Shown here: in pieces, positions 35,968-44,625 of the stretch | Numbering within the stretch: the stretch's first letter is position 1 | Layout of the letters: every line of letters starts with the position of its first letter | Origin: Flavobacteriales bacterium | GTDB lineage: Bacteria; Bacteroidota; Bacteroidia; UBA10329 | Direction of reading: 5' to 3' | Assembly (NCBI GenBank): GCA_020635495.1 | Contig: JACJZQ010000006.1 | Span: forward strand, 111,411 to 175,410 | DNA: 64,000 bases | The notes under the pieces: model-generated | The model's database searches: none | What the model was told of the DNA's origin: nothing | What the model saw: only the letters and a program-made list of their open reading frames with translations | Position numbers and translations under genes: made by a program

Positions 35968-36047
35968 GTTGCACTGATTCTTAGGGTTGGGATAAAGTTA
36001 GCCATCTGTGTGGTTCAATCCCACTGACAAAGACTATTTTTCGGACC

Positions 36048-37193
36048 ATGCTTGAACGGAACGCCCAATTCTTTCAATTGTTTGGAACGGGAGATGACCC
36101 GCAGGCTTTTTTCTGTCCAGGCAGAGTAAACCTCATCGGAGAACACATTGATTACCTCGGAGGGTACGTAATGCCAGCGGCCATCTCGTTGGGAATTACC
36201 GGTTTGATAAGACCGTCCCAAGAGCAAAGCATCCGATTGGCATCTACCTCATTTGAGGGGATTACGGAGCTAGACCTGAATTCACTTCCTGAGAAAAAAC
36301 GAGGCCAATGGAGCGATTACGTTCTAGGAGTAATTCATGCTGTAAGGAAAGAAGGAATAGAAATTGGCGGGTTCGAGCTTCTGTTGGACAGTACCTTGCC
36401 AAAAGGTTCTGGTCTTTCGTCTTCAGCTGCGCTGGAAGTGCTAGCGTATTTCATGTTGCATTCCGTATTCGGTAAATCGATGCCGGATAGAACAACTATG
36501 GCAACGGCTTGTCAGCGAGTTGAAAATGAATTTATTGGAGTACAATGCGGCATCATGGACCAATTTGCTGTAGCAAATGGAAAAGCCAAACATGCCATGC
36601 TGCTCAATTGCTCCACTTTGGAAGTTCGGAATGTTCCACTGAATCTTGGTAAGCACACTTTGGTCATCATCGATTCTAAAAAACCTCGAAAACTGGCTGA
36701 AAGCGCATACAATCAGCGCAGAAAAGAATGCGATAATGCGCTCGAAATCATATCGGACCAAAGAATCCTTGAACAGTTGGTTGATGCAACCGAAACCGAT
36801 CTGCAACTACTGTCAGACCCGATTCTGAAAAAACGTACCAGACACGCTTACTCTGAACAGAACAGAGTTTTGGAAGCAGAATCTGCTCTCCAGAAAGGCG
36901 ACTTGAGACAATTCGGCAAGTTGCTAACCGCATCACACCTATCACTTAGAAATGACTTTGAGGTTTCTTGCACTGAATTGGATTTCATCGTTGACTTTTT
37001 GATCAACTCAGAATTCTGTTTGGGAGCAAGAATGACCGGTGCGGGATTTGGTGGGTGCTGCATCGCCCTTCTTAAATCTGAAAACGCAAATGAACTTTGC
37101 AATGCACTGGATGTTGTCTATAGCAAGAGATTCGGTTTCTCTCCAGAATGCCATATCTGCGAAACTGCAAACGGTGTACATTCCGTTACTTGA
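36048..37193 (+). CDS. galK: Galactokinase
   Basis: A 381-residue GHMP kinase. The galactokinase signature is PGRVNLIGEHIDYLGGYVMP (24-43), the ATP loop is LPKGSGLSSSAALEVL, the catalytic aspartate is in GIMDQFAVANG (Asp171), and TGAGFGGCCIALL closes the fold. It phosphorylates galactose at C1, the first step of the Leloir pathway. No galT, galE or transporter lies next to it, so the rest of the pathway must be elsewhere. The gene is divergent from the Mpo1-like gene. Confidence 0.96.
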   Translation: MLERNAQFFQLFGTGDDPQAFFCPGRVNLIGEHIDYLGGYVMPAAISLGITGLIRPSQEQSIRLASTSFEGITELDLNSLPEKKRGQWSDYVLGVIHAVRKEGIEIGGFELLLDSTLPKGSGLSSSAALEVLAYFMLHSVFGKSMPDRTTMATACQRVENEFIGVQCGIMDQFAVANGKAKHAMLLNCSTLEVRNVPLNLGKHTLVIIDSKKPRKLAESAYNQRRKECDNALEIISDQRILEQLVDATETDLQLLSDPILKKRTRHAYSEQNRVLEAESALQKGDLRQFGKLLTASHLSLRNDFEVSCTELDFIVDFLINSEFCLGARMTGAGFGGCCIALLKSENANELCNALDVVYSKRFGFSPECHICETANGVHSVT

Positions 37194-37235
37194 TGATTAA
37201 TTTATCTTTATCGCTTCCTAACACAAACACAACAC

Positions 37236-38459
37236 ATGAAAAAATTATTTACTCTCATTTCGTGCTCTCTATTTGCGATGGGCGTTTACGCTCAGGCCGA
37301 CTGTACCGGAGGCCGATACATGACCGAAAACCTTTTTAGCACAGTTGACGTGACCAACGGTGTAACTTTTGGAAGCAACAACGCTGTAGGTGGCGGTCCC
37401 GTTGACCTTAAAATGGATGTTTACGAACCTGCAGGTGATACCGAAACCGGTAGAGCTGTGGTCATTATGCAATTCGGTGGTTCATTTATCGGTGGACAAA
37501 GAAGTGATGTTGCAAGTCAATGTCAATTCTTTGCTAAAATGGGATACGTGGCCATTGCACCTGACTACCGCGTTGGACTTTTCTTCCCAAGTGAGGTTAC
37601 AACCACCTTGGCCGTTATGCGTGCCATGCACGATATGAAGGCCTGCGTGCGTTATCTGAAAAAGACGGTTGCAGAAGATGGAAACCCATACGGAATCGAT
37701 CCGGAAAGAATTATAGTTGGTGGAATTTCTGCCGGTGCGATTGGAGCAATCCACGCGGCTTATTTGGATGAGATCGCGGAAGTTCCTTCTTACATGGAGA
37801 ACGATACGGCCGGATTGGGCGGTGTAGAAGGAAACAGCGGAACCCCAGGTTACTCAAGCGATGTGATTGGTGTGTTGAGCTACAGTGGCGCTATTGGCGA
37901 TTCTTCTTGGATCAATTCTGGAGACGCTCCAATCATCAGTGTACATGAAGATCAGGATAACGTTGTTCCATTCAATACAACCGAGGTTGCTGTTTCAGGT
38001 ATCCCAACAGGACTTATTGCAAGCGGAAGCCGCGATATACATGCACGTGCCAGAAACGTGGGCATTGATAATTGTTTGTACGCGTTTGAAGGTGTTCAGA
38101 ACCATGTTGGATACCTAAGCGGTGGATTCAATCCTGATGTAAAAGCAGCAGTTATTGATTTCTGTGGCAATCTTGTTTGTGGCAATACGAGCAACTGTGC
38201 AGAAACGCAATGGGTTGGAATTGGCGAACATCAAGTTCGCACCATCGGTGTTTACCCGAACCCTGCTAACGATGTGCTGAAATTCAGAACGGATGAAGTA
38301 GGTACTGTTGAAATCATTGATGCAACAGGCAGAACGGTTCTTAGTGCATCAGCTACTTTGGGTCAGAACCAGTTGGATATTGCAGACCTGCCAAGAGGCG
38401 CGTACGTTATGATGTTCAGCGGAAGTACCATCGGCACAGCCCGATTCATCAAAGATTAA
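37236..38459 (+). CDS. Secreted alpha/beta hydrolase with T9SS type A sorting domain
   Basis: A 407-residue exported enzyme. Signal peptide KKLFTLISCSLFAMGVYAQ. The esterase fold has the oxyanion region QFGGSFIGGQRSD, the nucleophile elbow GGISAGAIGA, a carboxylate region HEDQDNVVPF and a late His in NHVGYL. The C-terminal 80 residues (IGVYPNPANDVLKFRTDEVG ... RTVLS ... LPRGAYVMMF) are a T9SS sorting domain, so the enzyme is secreted or surface-bound. Substrate unknown; carboxyl esters or peptides are possible. It is followed by a strong terminator. Confidence 0.88.
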   Translation: MKKLFTLISCSLFAMGVYAQADCTGGRYMTENLFSTVDVTNGVTFGSNNAVGGGPVDLKMDVYEPAGDTETGRAVVIMQFGGSFIGGQRSDVASQCQFFAKMGYVAIAPDYRVGLFFPSEVTTTLAVMRAMHDMKACVRYLKKTVAEDGNPYGIDPERIIVGGISAGAIGAIHAAYLDEIAEVPSYMENDTAGLGGVEGNSGTPGYSSDVIGVLSYSGAIGDSSWINSGDAPIISVHEDQDNVVPFNTTEVAVSGIPTGLIASGSRDIHARARNVGIDNCLYAFEGVQNHVGYLSGGFNPDVKAAVIDFCGNLVCGNTSNCAETQWVGIGEHQVRTIGVYPNPANDVLKFRTDEVGTVEIIDATGRTVLSASATLGQNQLDIADLPRGAYVMMFSGSTIGTARFIKD

Positions 38460-38480
38460 CTCCATTTTTGAGAACAGAAA

Positions 38481-38511
38481 GCCGTTGGTCATCGATCAAC
38501 GGCTTTTTTTT
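38481..38511 (+). terminator. Terminator of the 37236 hydrolase gene
   Basis: GCCGTTG-gtcatcgat-CAACGGC followed by eight T, 21 bases after the stop codon. Confidence 0.92.
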
Positions 38512-38537
38512 GTTCCATCATTGACAATAAACAGAAA

Positions 38538-38696
38538 GTATCACGTTCCTATTGAACAAACCACAAATCGCATGGTTTCACTACAAGACCGATAGGTTCA
38601 TGTGATACGCAAATGCTGGTCGTTTTACTTGGTTTATTGGTTGATCGAGTTAGCATGAACCATCGGGGCCCCGCTCAAAAGAGCGGGGCTTCTTTT
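38538..38696 (+). ncRNA. Candidate structured small RNA
   Basis: No gene lies between the terminator at 38511 and the promoter at 38734, yet a second strong terminator stands at 38668. The sequence folds: GTATCAC (38538-38544) pairs with GTGATAC (38602-38608), CCTAT (38548-38552) with ATAGG (38592-38596), AAACC (38558-38562) with GGTTT (38574-38578), and ATGCT (38613-38617) with AGCAT (38652-38656). The 5' end is not fixed because I see no clear promoter. I cannot assign it to a known RNA family, and the two ends do not pair as in 6S RNA. Confidence 0.5.
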
Positions 38697-38698
38697 TT
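38668..38698 (+). terminator. Orphan terminator of the candidate RNA
   Basis: GCCCCGCTC-aaaa-GAGCGGGGC followed by ttctttttt: a perfect 9-bp GC-rich stem with a four-base loop. The nearest upstream gene already has its own terminator. Confidence 0.92.
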
Positions 38699-38733
38699 AA
38701 CCAAGCGTTGTTAACAATTGCGCAATGTTCCGC

Positions 38734-38764
38734 TTTGATCCCCGTTCGCATCCATATAGCTTTG
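38734..38764 (+). promoter_or_regulatory. Promoter of the 38788 gene
   Basis: TTTG (38734-38737), 19-base spacer, TAGCTTTG (38757-38764). This is a full match to the Bacteroidota promoter, 23 bases ahead of the ATG. It shows that the gene does not depend on read-through from the terminator upstream. Confidence 0.8.
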
Positions 38765-38787
38765 TTCAAACCCGTTAACGATATCTG

Positions 38788-39339
38788 ATGGCTTTTGGCA
38801 TCACGACAATTTTCAAGAAGAAGGTAGAGGAAGAGAAGGTAGCTGAACTGTTCGTTAACATTCTGTTCAACGCAGTAGACACAAGCTTTGCCGAGGTAGC
38901 CGAGCTGCTGAACAACGACCTTAATCTTCTTTCACCAGCTCAGATAGACCCAGAAAATCAAGACGATTTCCTGCTTATTGTTCTTGCTGGCAACTTCAAA
39001 CTGCTGGATGATTACTTCTTTGAAGGTCAAGAAGACCGCATCAGAGAATTGACCATTGAGAAGTTAGCAGCGGTTTACGGTGTTGATACCGTTTCTATGC
39101 GAAGCGCTATCAACAACATGTTGGCTTACTTCAAGAAGATCAACTACCCATCTAAGAATACGCATTACGCCATGAGCCGTGCGGTTTTCCATAAGTACGG
39201 GTTGAACGAATTCCAGAAAGACTACTTCCGTAATCTGAACGCTCCAGACCCTATTCTTCTAAAGAACATTGATGAGATAATGGAGCAATTCATCGTGAAG
39301 TGGGATACGTTCACAGAGAAGTATCGGATCATAGATTGA
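38788..39339 (+). CDS. Hypothetical cytoplasmic protein
   Basis: A 183-residue, acidic, largely helical protein without signal peptide or membrane segment. I do not recognise a family. Blocks that look conserved in style are FGITTIFKKKVEEEKVAELF at the start and INYPSKNTHYAMSRAVFHKY in the middle. It has its own promoter. The last 11 bases overlap the end of the lhgO gene on the other strand. Confidence 0.7.
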   Translation: MAFGITTIFKKKVEEEKVAELFVNILFNAVDTSFAEVAELLNNDLNLLSPAQIDPENQDDFLLIVLAGNFKLLDDYFFEGQEDRIRELTIEKLAAVYGVDTVSMRSAINNMLAYFKKINYPSKNTHYAMSRAVFHKYGLNEFQKDYFRNLNAPDPILLKNIDEIMEQFIVKWDTFTEKYRIID

Positions 39340-40567
39340 GCTTATCTCTCAGGGCAAACCGTTCTTCAGCCATTTCGCGTATCTGATCACCAATTGCCAA
39401 ACTGGCCGTAGCAGCCGGACTGGGTGCATTCAGTACATGTAGCGAATTTCCTTTCTGTTCAATTCGGAAATCGTCAATCGTTTCGCCATCCAAACCAAGC
39501 GCCATGGCCCGCACTCCTGCCCTACCCGGAACAATATCGTCCATGGTTAAATCAGGAATCAACCGCTGCAATGTTTGAAGGAAAAGTCGTTTTGAAAAAG
39601 CCCTTCTATACTCATTCCATGCAAAACCGAAATGATTGAAAAGCAAGTTCCAGGTGCCTTTGAATGAAAGGGCTTCCACTGTATCGCGAAGATTGAAATC
39701 AGTCTTGCCGTAACCTTCACGTTTGAACGTGAAAACCGCATTCGGACCACATTCCACACTTCCGTCTGTCATTCGAGTAAAATGAACTCCCAAAAATGGA
39801 AACTCCGGGTTTGGAACCGGATAAATGAGGTTACGCACCTTGTGTTTGGCTTCTTCAGCCAATTCGTAATAATCACCACGGAAACCAACAATGGCCATGT
39901 CCAATTCCACGCCATCTTTCTTGGCCAATCGGTCCGATTGCAAACCGCCACAGAACACCATGTATTTTGCTTTATAGCTTGCCTTGTTGGTCTTGATGTT
40001 TTTCAGCCCGGCTTCTTCCTGGTAAGACAGTACCTCCTCATTGAAAACAACTTTACTGGAAGCATTGAGCGATTCTGTTATCTCCAACATTTTAGCCGTA
40101 GCACCCACAAAATCAATGATACCGGTATAGGGTACCCAAATGCCTTTTATGCCCGTGCAATGCGGCTCAATTTCCTTGATTCTTTCGGGTCCGATGTATT
40201 CAATGTCTGTCAGTCCGTTGGCTTTGCCATTGTTGAAGACCTTGTCCATTTGTGGCAGTTCCTTCTCATCCGTTGCTACAATGATCTTTCCGCACACATC
40301 ATGCTTCACACCATGCTCCTTGGCAAAGGCGATGAGTTGGTCTTTTCCTTTGACACAATTCTTGGCCTTGTAAGACCCTGGTTTGTAATAAATGCCAGAG
40401 TGAATGACGCCTGAATTATGGCCAGTTTGATGTGGTGCTGGGCGGTTTTCCTTCTCTATTAGAAGCACTTTCAGGTCGGGATACGACTGCTGAAAACTGT
40501 ATGCTGTAGCAGCACCAACAATTCCTCCACCCACAATACAAACGTCAAAAACTTGCTCCTGCGCCAT
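39329..40567 (-). CDS. lhgO: L-2-hydroxyglutarate oxidase
   Basis: A 412-residue FAD enzyme of the DAO family. The dinucleotide-binding start is FDVCIVGGGIVGAATAY, followed by the specific block HQTGHNSGVIHSGIYYKPGS (around 45-64). The middle PFLGVHFTRMTDGSVECGPN and the end of the fold PGRAGVRAMALG support the assignment. It oxidises L-2-hydroxyglutarate, a side product of malate and lactate dehydrogenases, to 2-oxoglutarate, passing electrons to oxygen or the quinone pool. It is divergent from the 40608 gene. Confidence 0.93.
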   Translation of the reverse strand: MAQEQVFDVCIVGGGIVGAATAYSFQQSYPDLKVLLIEKENRPAPHQTGHNSGVIHSGIYYKPGSYKAKNCVKGKDQLIAFAKEHGVKHDVCGKIIVATDEKELPQMDKVFNNGKANGLTDIEYIGPERIKEIEPHCTGIKGIWVPYTGIIDFVGATAKMLEITESLNASSKVVFNEEVLSYQEEAGLKNIKTNKASYKAKYMVFCGGLQSDRLAKKDGVELDMAIVGFRGDYYELAEEAKHKVRNLIYPVPNPEFPFLGVHFTRMTDGSVECGPNAVFTFKREGYGKTDFNLRDTVEALSFKGTWNLLFNHFGFAWNEYRRAFSKRLFLQTLQRLIPDLTMDDIVPGRAGVRAMALGLDGETIDDFRIEQKGNSLHVLNAPSPAATASLAIGDQIREMAEERFALRDKLNL

Positions 40568-40607
40568 GGCGCGAATTTATAGGTATAGATTCATAAGTTT
40601 GACATCA

Positions 40608-41309
40608 ATGCATTTGAGGCAAGTTCAATTACTATTTTCAACGTTAATCATAGTTGTAATACTTAGCTCAAACCTTTTTGCTCAGGAATCTAACAAGTAT
40701 TATCGTTTAAAGGGAAAATGGAATCGCCTAGAGGGATATGTCATAGATAAGGATTCCGTAAAAATTGAGGGACTGATAACTTGGGTTGCAAAAAACAGTG
40801 CTAATAGATTCAATGAGGTCAAATTCGTTGACAAAACAGGAAAGTCTAAGACGTACTATCCGGAAACGATCAAAGGCTTTGGTTATGACACGCTTGAATA
40901 CATTTCTGATGGGAATGTATTCTTTGAAGTGGTCTTAAAAGGAGCGCGATTAAACCTTTACAGGAACGTTACCATTTTCCAATCTTGGTTAGACCCCCAC
41001 GAAAAGTATCTTATCCCAAACCGTGACACTACCAGCGAAGTCCTAATCGGGAAATTGGTAACCGACCCAACCTCGCCACTTGCATACCCTCCTTATTACG
41101 GACCAACCATTAACCGAGCAAATGACTTTTACTTACAAAAAGTTGGACACTCTAAAATCAAATACGTTGATCCAGCTGAATTCAACGCCAAATTCGCAGA
41201 ATACTTCTATGATTGTCCTACACTTTCTTCCAGAATTAGTCAAAAGCTTTTGAACATAAAAGACCTACTGCAAATAATAAAAATCTACAACCAAGAGTGT
41301 ATTCCTTAA
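40608..41309 (+). CDS. Hypothetical secreted protein
   Basis: From the ATG at 40608 the protein has 233 residues with a signal peptide (LRQVQLLFSTLIIVVILSSNLFAQ). A start at 40566 would overlap the lhgO start and hide the signal, so it is rejected. The mature part reads as small beta strands (GYVIDKDSVKIEGLITW, KFVDKTGKSKTYYPETIKGF) that resemble Bacteroidota exported proteins of unknown function. The end overlaps the DUF819 gene by four bases, tail to tail. Confidence 0.65.
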   Translation: MHLRQVQLLFSTLIIVVILSSNLFAQESNKYYRLKGKWNRLEGYVIDKDSVKIEGLITWVAKNSANRFNEVKFVDKTGKSKTYYPETIKGFGYDTLEYISDGNVFFEVVLKGARLNLYRNVTIFQSWLDPHEKYLIPNRDTTSEVLIGKLVTDPTSPLAYPPYYGPTINRANDFYLQKVGHSKIKYVDPAEFNAKFAEYFYDCPTLSSRISQKLLNIKDLLQIIKIYNQECIP

Positions 41310-42469
41310 GGCACTTGAATAAACACCATATGAAACAGATTCGCCATTCCCAATCCCAAATAATTGGCAATGGCGTAACCCACAAGACCGGTGGTGAGTC
41401 CGCTTACTACAATGTCTTTGTTCTTAAGCACACTGGCCACCGGACCGATAAAAGCAGGACCGAAAATTCCAGCCACGGAGGTTATCAATGTTGTATCCGC
41501 ATCTACGCGGAAAATCCACGAAAGCAGGAAGTGAATTGCAAGAGTTCCTACAAACACACACGTAACGTAGAGCAACACTTCTGGGCTAGCCGCCAGCATT
41601 TCGTGGTAATTGGAAATGGAGCCGATTCCCATGCAGAAAATGAGCAGGAAATATTCTCCGAACTCGTAGGTACGTGGTAAAAAGCGGATCTTCCTAATAA
41701 AAGAAGCCCCAATGCTTAACGTGGTTACTCCGAGAATAACCGAAGGGGCCGTGATCTTCCCATCAACCAGAATGGAGAAACCAATGCTGGCACCCACAAT
41801 TCCAGCCGAAAGCAAAAACGCCAATGACCATGCCTTTGCCAGGGTTTTCTTTGAAGCCATTCGCTCCACACGCTGATAGTGAAAGGTCTCGTCCCTATCG
41901 TGCTTTTCCTTTGGCACAAAGGATGGTAGAAACTTAAGCGCCACTTTCTGAGCAACAGAAAGCAGTAGCACAAGATACAGTGCACTGAGCATGAGGTCGC
42001 AAGCATTCAATACAATGAAAACCTCATTGGAAATACCGAGAGCCGTACCTATGGCAGCCAGATTAGGGGTTCCGCCTGTGTACACTCCAACCATCATTCC
42101 GCTCAGCTTCCAAACATCATCCACACCCATTTCCTGTAAATGGAAGTAGGCCGAAACAGCGAAGGAAGACACCAAGACAGCAACTACCGCTAAGGCAAAC
42201 GACTTGGCCGTTTGCTTGGCATATTTTAACCATGCCATGAAACGGGTAGAAAGTAACATAAGTGAGATGGCCAACGGAACCATGGCTTCTGCCACGGTCT
42301 GACTCAATTCAACATTCACAGGCGATTCTGGGAGATTACCAACAATCAATCCGACCGCATAGCACAGAATTACCGGCCCGACCATTCCAGCGAGTTTATT
42401 GCGCTTCACAATCTCAATCACGAGAATCGGAAATCCTAGCATAATAAGAACCTGAAGGATGCTGGCCAT
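41306..42469 (-). CDS. DUF819 family integral membrane protein
   Basis: A 387-residue polytopic protein with ten or more hydrophobic segments. GVYTGGTPNLAAIGTALGI (about 128-146) and LITSVAGIFGPAFIGPVASVL (about 331-351) are the repeated transporter-like halves that mark DUF819 (B. subtilis YjcL type). A cytoplasmic basic loop (about 190-215) divides the halves. Substrate unknown. It follows hemE on the same strand with a 65-base gap, so it may or may not be in the oxyR-hemE unit. Confidence 0.85.
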   Translation of the reverse strand: MASILQVLIMLGFPILVIEIVKRNKLAGMVGPVILCYAVGLIVGNLPESPVNVELSQTVAEAMVPLAISLMLLSTRFMAWLKYAKQTAKSFALAVVAVLVSSFAVSAYFHLQEMGVDDVWKLSGMMVGVYTGGTPNLAAIGTALGISNEVFIVLNACDLMLSALYLVLLLSVAQKVALKFLPSFVPKEKHDRDETFHYQRVERMASKKTLAKAWSLAFLLSAGIVGASIGFSILVDGKITAPSVILGVTTLSIGASFIRKIRFLPRTYEFGEYFLLIFCMGIGSISNYHEMLAASPEVLLYVTCVFVGTLAIHFLLSWIFRVDADTTLITSVAGIFGPAFIGPVASVLKNKDIVVSGLTTGLVGYAIANYLGLGMANLFHMVFIQVP

Positions 42470-42534
42470 AAGCTTTATCGAATTTAGTTAAGATTTTGTC
42501 TGGCCAATCCTAACATCGGTTTACACAGGATATC

Positions 42535-43557
42535 TCAAAAACGGAATTCCTTCACCGTATCCACAAACAGTTTCACTTTACGTGGGTCTATGTCTGGGTA
42601 AACGCCATGACCGAGATTGGCAATATGCCGCTGCGGTCCGAAGGCTTTGAGCATTTCCTGCGCTTTTTCAACAATTACTTCGTCCTCAGCATAAAGCACA
42701 CATGGATCAAGGTTTCCCTGAAGCGTTTTGCTTGGTCCGATCAGGACGCGGCTTTCGGCAACATCCATGTTCCAATCCAATCCAATGGTATTACAATTGA
42801 GTTCGCCCAATTCTTTGCGGACGAAATACGCTCCTTTCGCGAAAACTGTGATCGGTACTTCATCAATTGCATCGCAGATCTGCGCAATGTATTTCAATGC
42901 GAATTCGCGGTATTGATCAGGGCTGAGAATCCCTGCCCAGCTATCGAATATCTGAACCATGTCGGCACCAGCTGCAATTTGTCCTTTCAAATAGTTAATG
43001 GTGCTTTTAGTGATCTTCTCCAAAAGTTGATGCGCCAATTTCGGTTCGGTGTACAGAAACTTTTTGGCTTTTGAGAAAGTTTTGGAACCACTGCCCTCAA
43101 TCATATAACTAAAAATGGTCCAAGGCGCGCCCGCAAAACCGATCAGCGGAACGCGCCCATCCAATTCTTTCTTGGTGAGTGAAATCGCATCGATCGTATA
43201 ACGAACATCATCCGCTTCGGCAACTTTCAGCCTTTCAATATCTGAGGCTGATTGAATCGTTTTCTCGAACCAAGGCCCTCGCTTTTCGACCATTTCATAA
43301 GGCAAGCCCATCGCTTCTGGAATGACCAGAATATCGGAGAAGATAATGGCAGCATCTACGCCTAGATGATCAACAGGCTGAATGGTTACCTCACATGCAA
43401 ATTCGGGACTTTCAACCAACTCTTTGAAACCGCCCATTTTGGCGCGCACCTCACGGTATTCGGGCAAAATCCTACCCGCCTGACGCATAAGCCAAATGGG
43501 TGTTCTCTCTACTTTTTCTCCTCGCGCTGCGCGCAGAATAAGGTCGTTTTTCAGCAT
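42535..43557 (-). CDS. hemE: Uroporphyrinogen decarboxylase
   Basis: A 340-residue cytoplasmic enzyme that converts uroporphyrinogen III to coproporphyrinogen III in haem synthesis. The ATG at 43557 begins LKNDLILRAARGEKVERTPI; an upstream start would run 18 codons towards oxyR and is not supported. Signature 1 is PIWLMRQAGRILPEYR (Ile for the common Tyr), and signature 2 is IGFAGAPWTIFSYMIEG. The C-terminal GNLDPCVLYA and NLGHGVYPDIDP are standard. It starts 31 bases after the oxyR stop. Confidence 0.96.
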   Translation of the reverse strand: MLKNDLILRAARGEKVERTPIWLMRQAGRILPEYREVRAKMGGFKELVESPEFACEVTIQPVDHLGVDAAIIFSDILVIPEAMGLPYEMVEKRGPWFEKTIQSASDIERLKVAEADDVRYTIDAISLTKKELDGRVPLIGFAGAPWTIFSYMIEGSGSKTFSKAKKFLYTEPKLAHQLLEKITKSTINYLKGQIAAGADMVQIFDSWAGILSPDQYREFALKYIAQICDAIDEVPITVFAKGAYFVRKELGELNCNTIGLDWNMDVAESRVLIGPSKTLQGNLDPCVLYAEDEVIVEKAQEMLKAFGPQRHIANLGHGVYPDIDPRKVKLFVDTVKEFRF

Positions 43558-43588
43558 GGCGCAAAAGTAACTTCCAAAATGGAGAAAC

Positions 43589-44518
43589 TCATATTGGAAC
43601 CACCTTACCACTTATGTTCATCAACTCTTCCGGAATTGAAGCCAAGATGGTATCGGCCAAGGCTTGAATCATAGCCGTTTTCACTTCTACTCTATTCTTT
43701 ACAATACTGACCTCTCTAACCGGAGGTTCGGAAGTGAAGGGTTTCAGCAACATTTTTTGAGCATCGGACAAATTCAGCGTTGCTAAATACGGTAGAATGG
43801 TCATGCCTTTATGTGATTCTACCAGCCGCTCCAGCGTTTCCAATGAACCACTTTCAAACACCAGACTATGCGAATCATCCTCTCGATGCGCGTTACATAT
43901 ATTCAGTACCTGTGCTCTTAAACAATGTCCTTCAGAAAGCAACCACGTGTCTTGAAGATCAAGATCATCCAAACTGATCGATTCTTTCTTAAACAGTCTA
44001 TGCTCAGTGCCTACATATCCAAGCATTGGTTCAAGAAACAGGGGTAATTCTTTGATGCCCGATTCTTCCAATGGCGTTACCAACAAGCCCAGATCCAACT
44101 CATCCTTCCTCAGGTTTTCTATGATTCTCTCTGTCTGCAGCTCACGGACCAGAAGTCGAATATTCGGATAATCCGATTCAAACTTCGCCACAAAAAGTGG
44201 CAACAGATAAGGTGCAAGCGTTGGAATAATACCCACCCTCAACTCACCAGAAAGCTCATTCTGACTTTCCTTAATCAATTCTTTGATGCGATTACTTTCC
44301 ATAACGGCCACACGGGCCTGAGCAATGATCTTCTCTCCAATTGGAGTTGGAATCAGCGGCTTTTTTGACCGATCAAAGATCTTCACCCCCAACTCGTCTT
44401 CCAACTTCTGAACTTGCATGGTAAGCGAAGGCTGAGTTACAAAGCATTTTTCTGCTGCGCGAACAAAGTTCCTCTCCGAATCAAGTGCAAGAATGTATTG
44501 ATACTGCTGAAGCGTCAT
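43589..44518 (-). CDS. oxyR: Hydrogen-peroxide sensor OxyR (LysR family)
   Basis: A 309-residue LysR-type regulator. The helix-turn-helix is at about residues 18-37 (FVRAAEKCFVTQPSLTMQVQ). The redox pair is in GHCLRAQVLNIC: Cys199 and Cys208, at the same numbers as in E. coli OxyR. This makes it OxyR and not another LysR protein. It is divergent from the VOC-dps pair, and an OxyR-type site lies 4 bases ahead of its ATG, which suggests autoregulation. hemE follows on the same strand. Confidence 0.95.
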   Translation of the reverse strand: MTLQQYQYILALDSERNFVRAAEKCFVTQPSLTMQVQKLEDELGVKIFDRSKKPLIPTPIGEKIIAQARVAVMESNRIKELIKESQNELSGELRVGIIPTLAPYLLPLFVAKFESDYPNIRLLVRELQTERIIENLRKDELDLGLLVTPLEESGIKELPLFLEPMLGYVGTEHRLFKKESISLDDLDLQDTWLLSEGHCLRAQVLNICNAHREDDSHSLVFESGSLETLERLVESHKGMTILPYLATLNLSDAQKMLLKPFTSEPPVREVSIVKNRVEVKTAMIQALADTILASIPEELMNISGKVVPI

Positions 44519-44521
44519 GTT

Positions 44522-44546
44522 ATAGTCTTAATCTATTCAAAGATAG
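44522..44546. promoter_or_regulatory. OxyR-type operator between oxyR and the VOC-dps genes
   Basis: ATAG-N7-CTAT at 44522-44536 is a perfect half of the OxyR site (ATAG-N7-CTAT repeated after N7). A third tetrad ATAG follows at 44543-44546 after 6 bases instead of 7, and a fourth is not in register. It matches the LysR T-N11-A rule and is placed where one protein could control both directions. Confidence 0.6.
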
Positions 44547-44556
44547 ATACTATTGA

Positions 44557-44588
44557 TTTGACTGATAATAATATTCTGGAGAGATTTG
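44557..44588 (+). promoter_or_regulatory. Probable promoter of the VOC-dps genes
   Basis: TTTG at 44557-44560, a 20-base spacer and GAGATTTG at 44581-44588, one base from TAnnTTTG. The operator lies immediately upstream of the -33 box, the usual place for an OxyR activator site. Confidence 0.5.
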
Positions 44589-44625
44589 AACTGACAAATG
44601 AATGATGAACCAAAAATCAACCATC

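Noticed and set aside
38538..38696. 6S RNA, tmRNA or a riboswitch for the 38788 gene
   Set aside because: The RNA ends do not pair as in 6S, there is no tRNA-like part or tag frame, and the downstream gene has its own full promoter after the terminator, which argues against attenuation.
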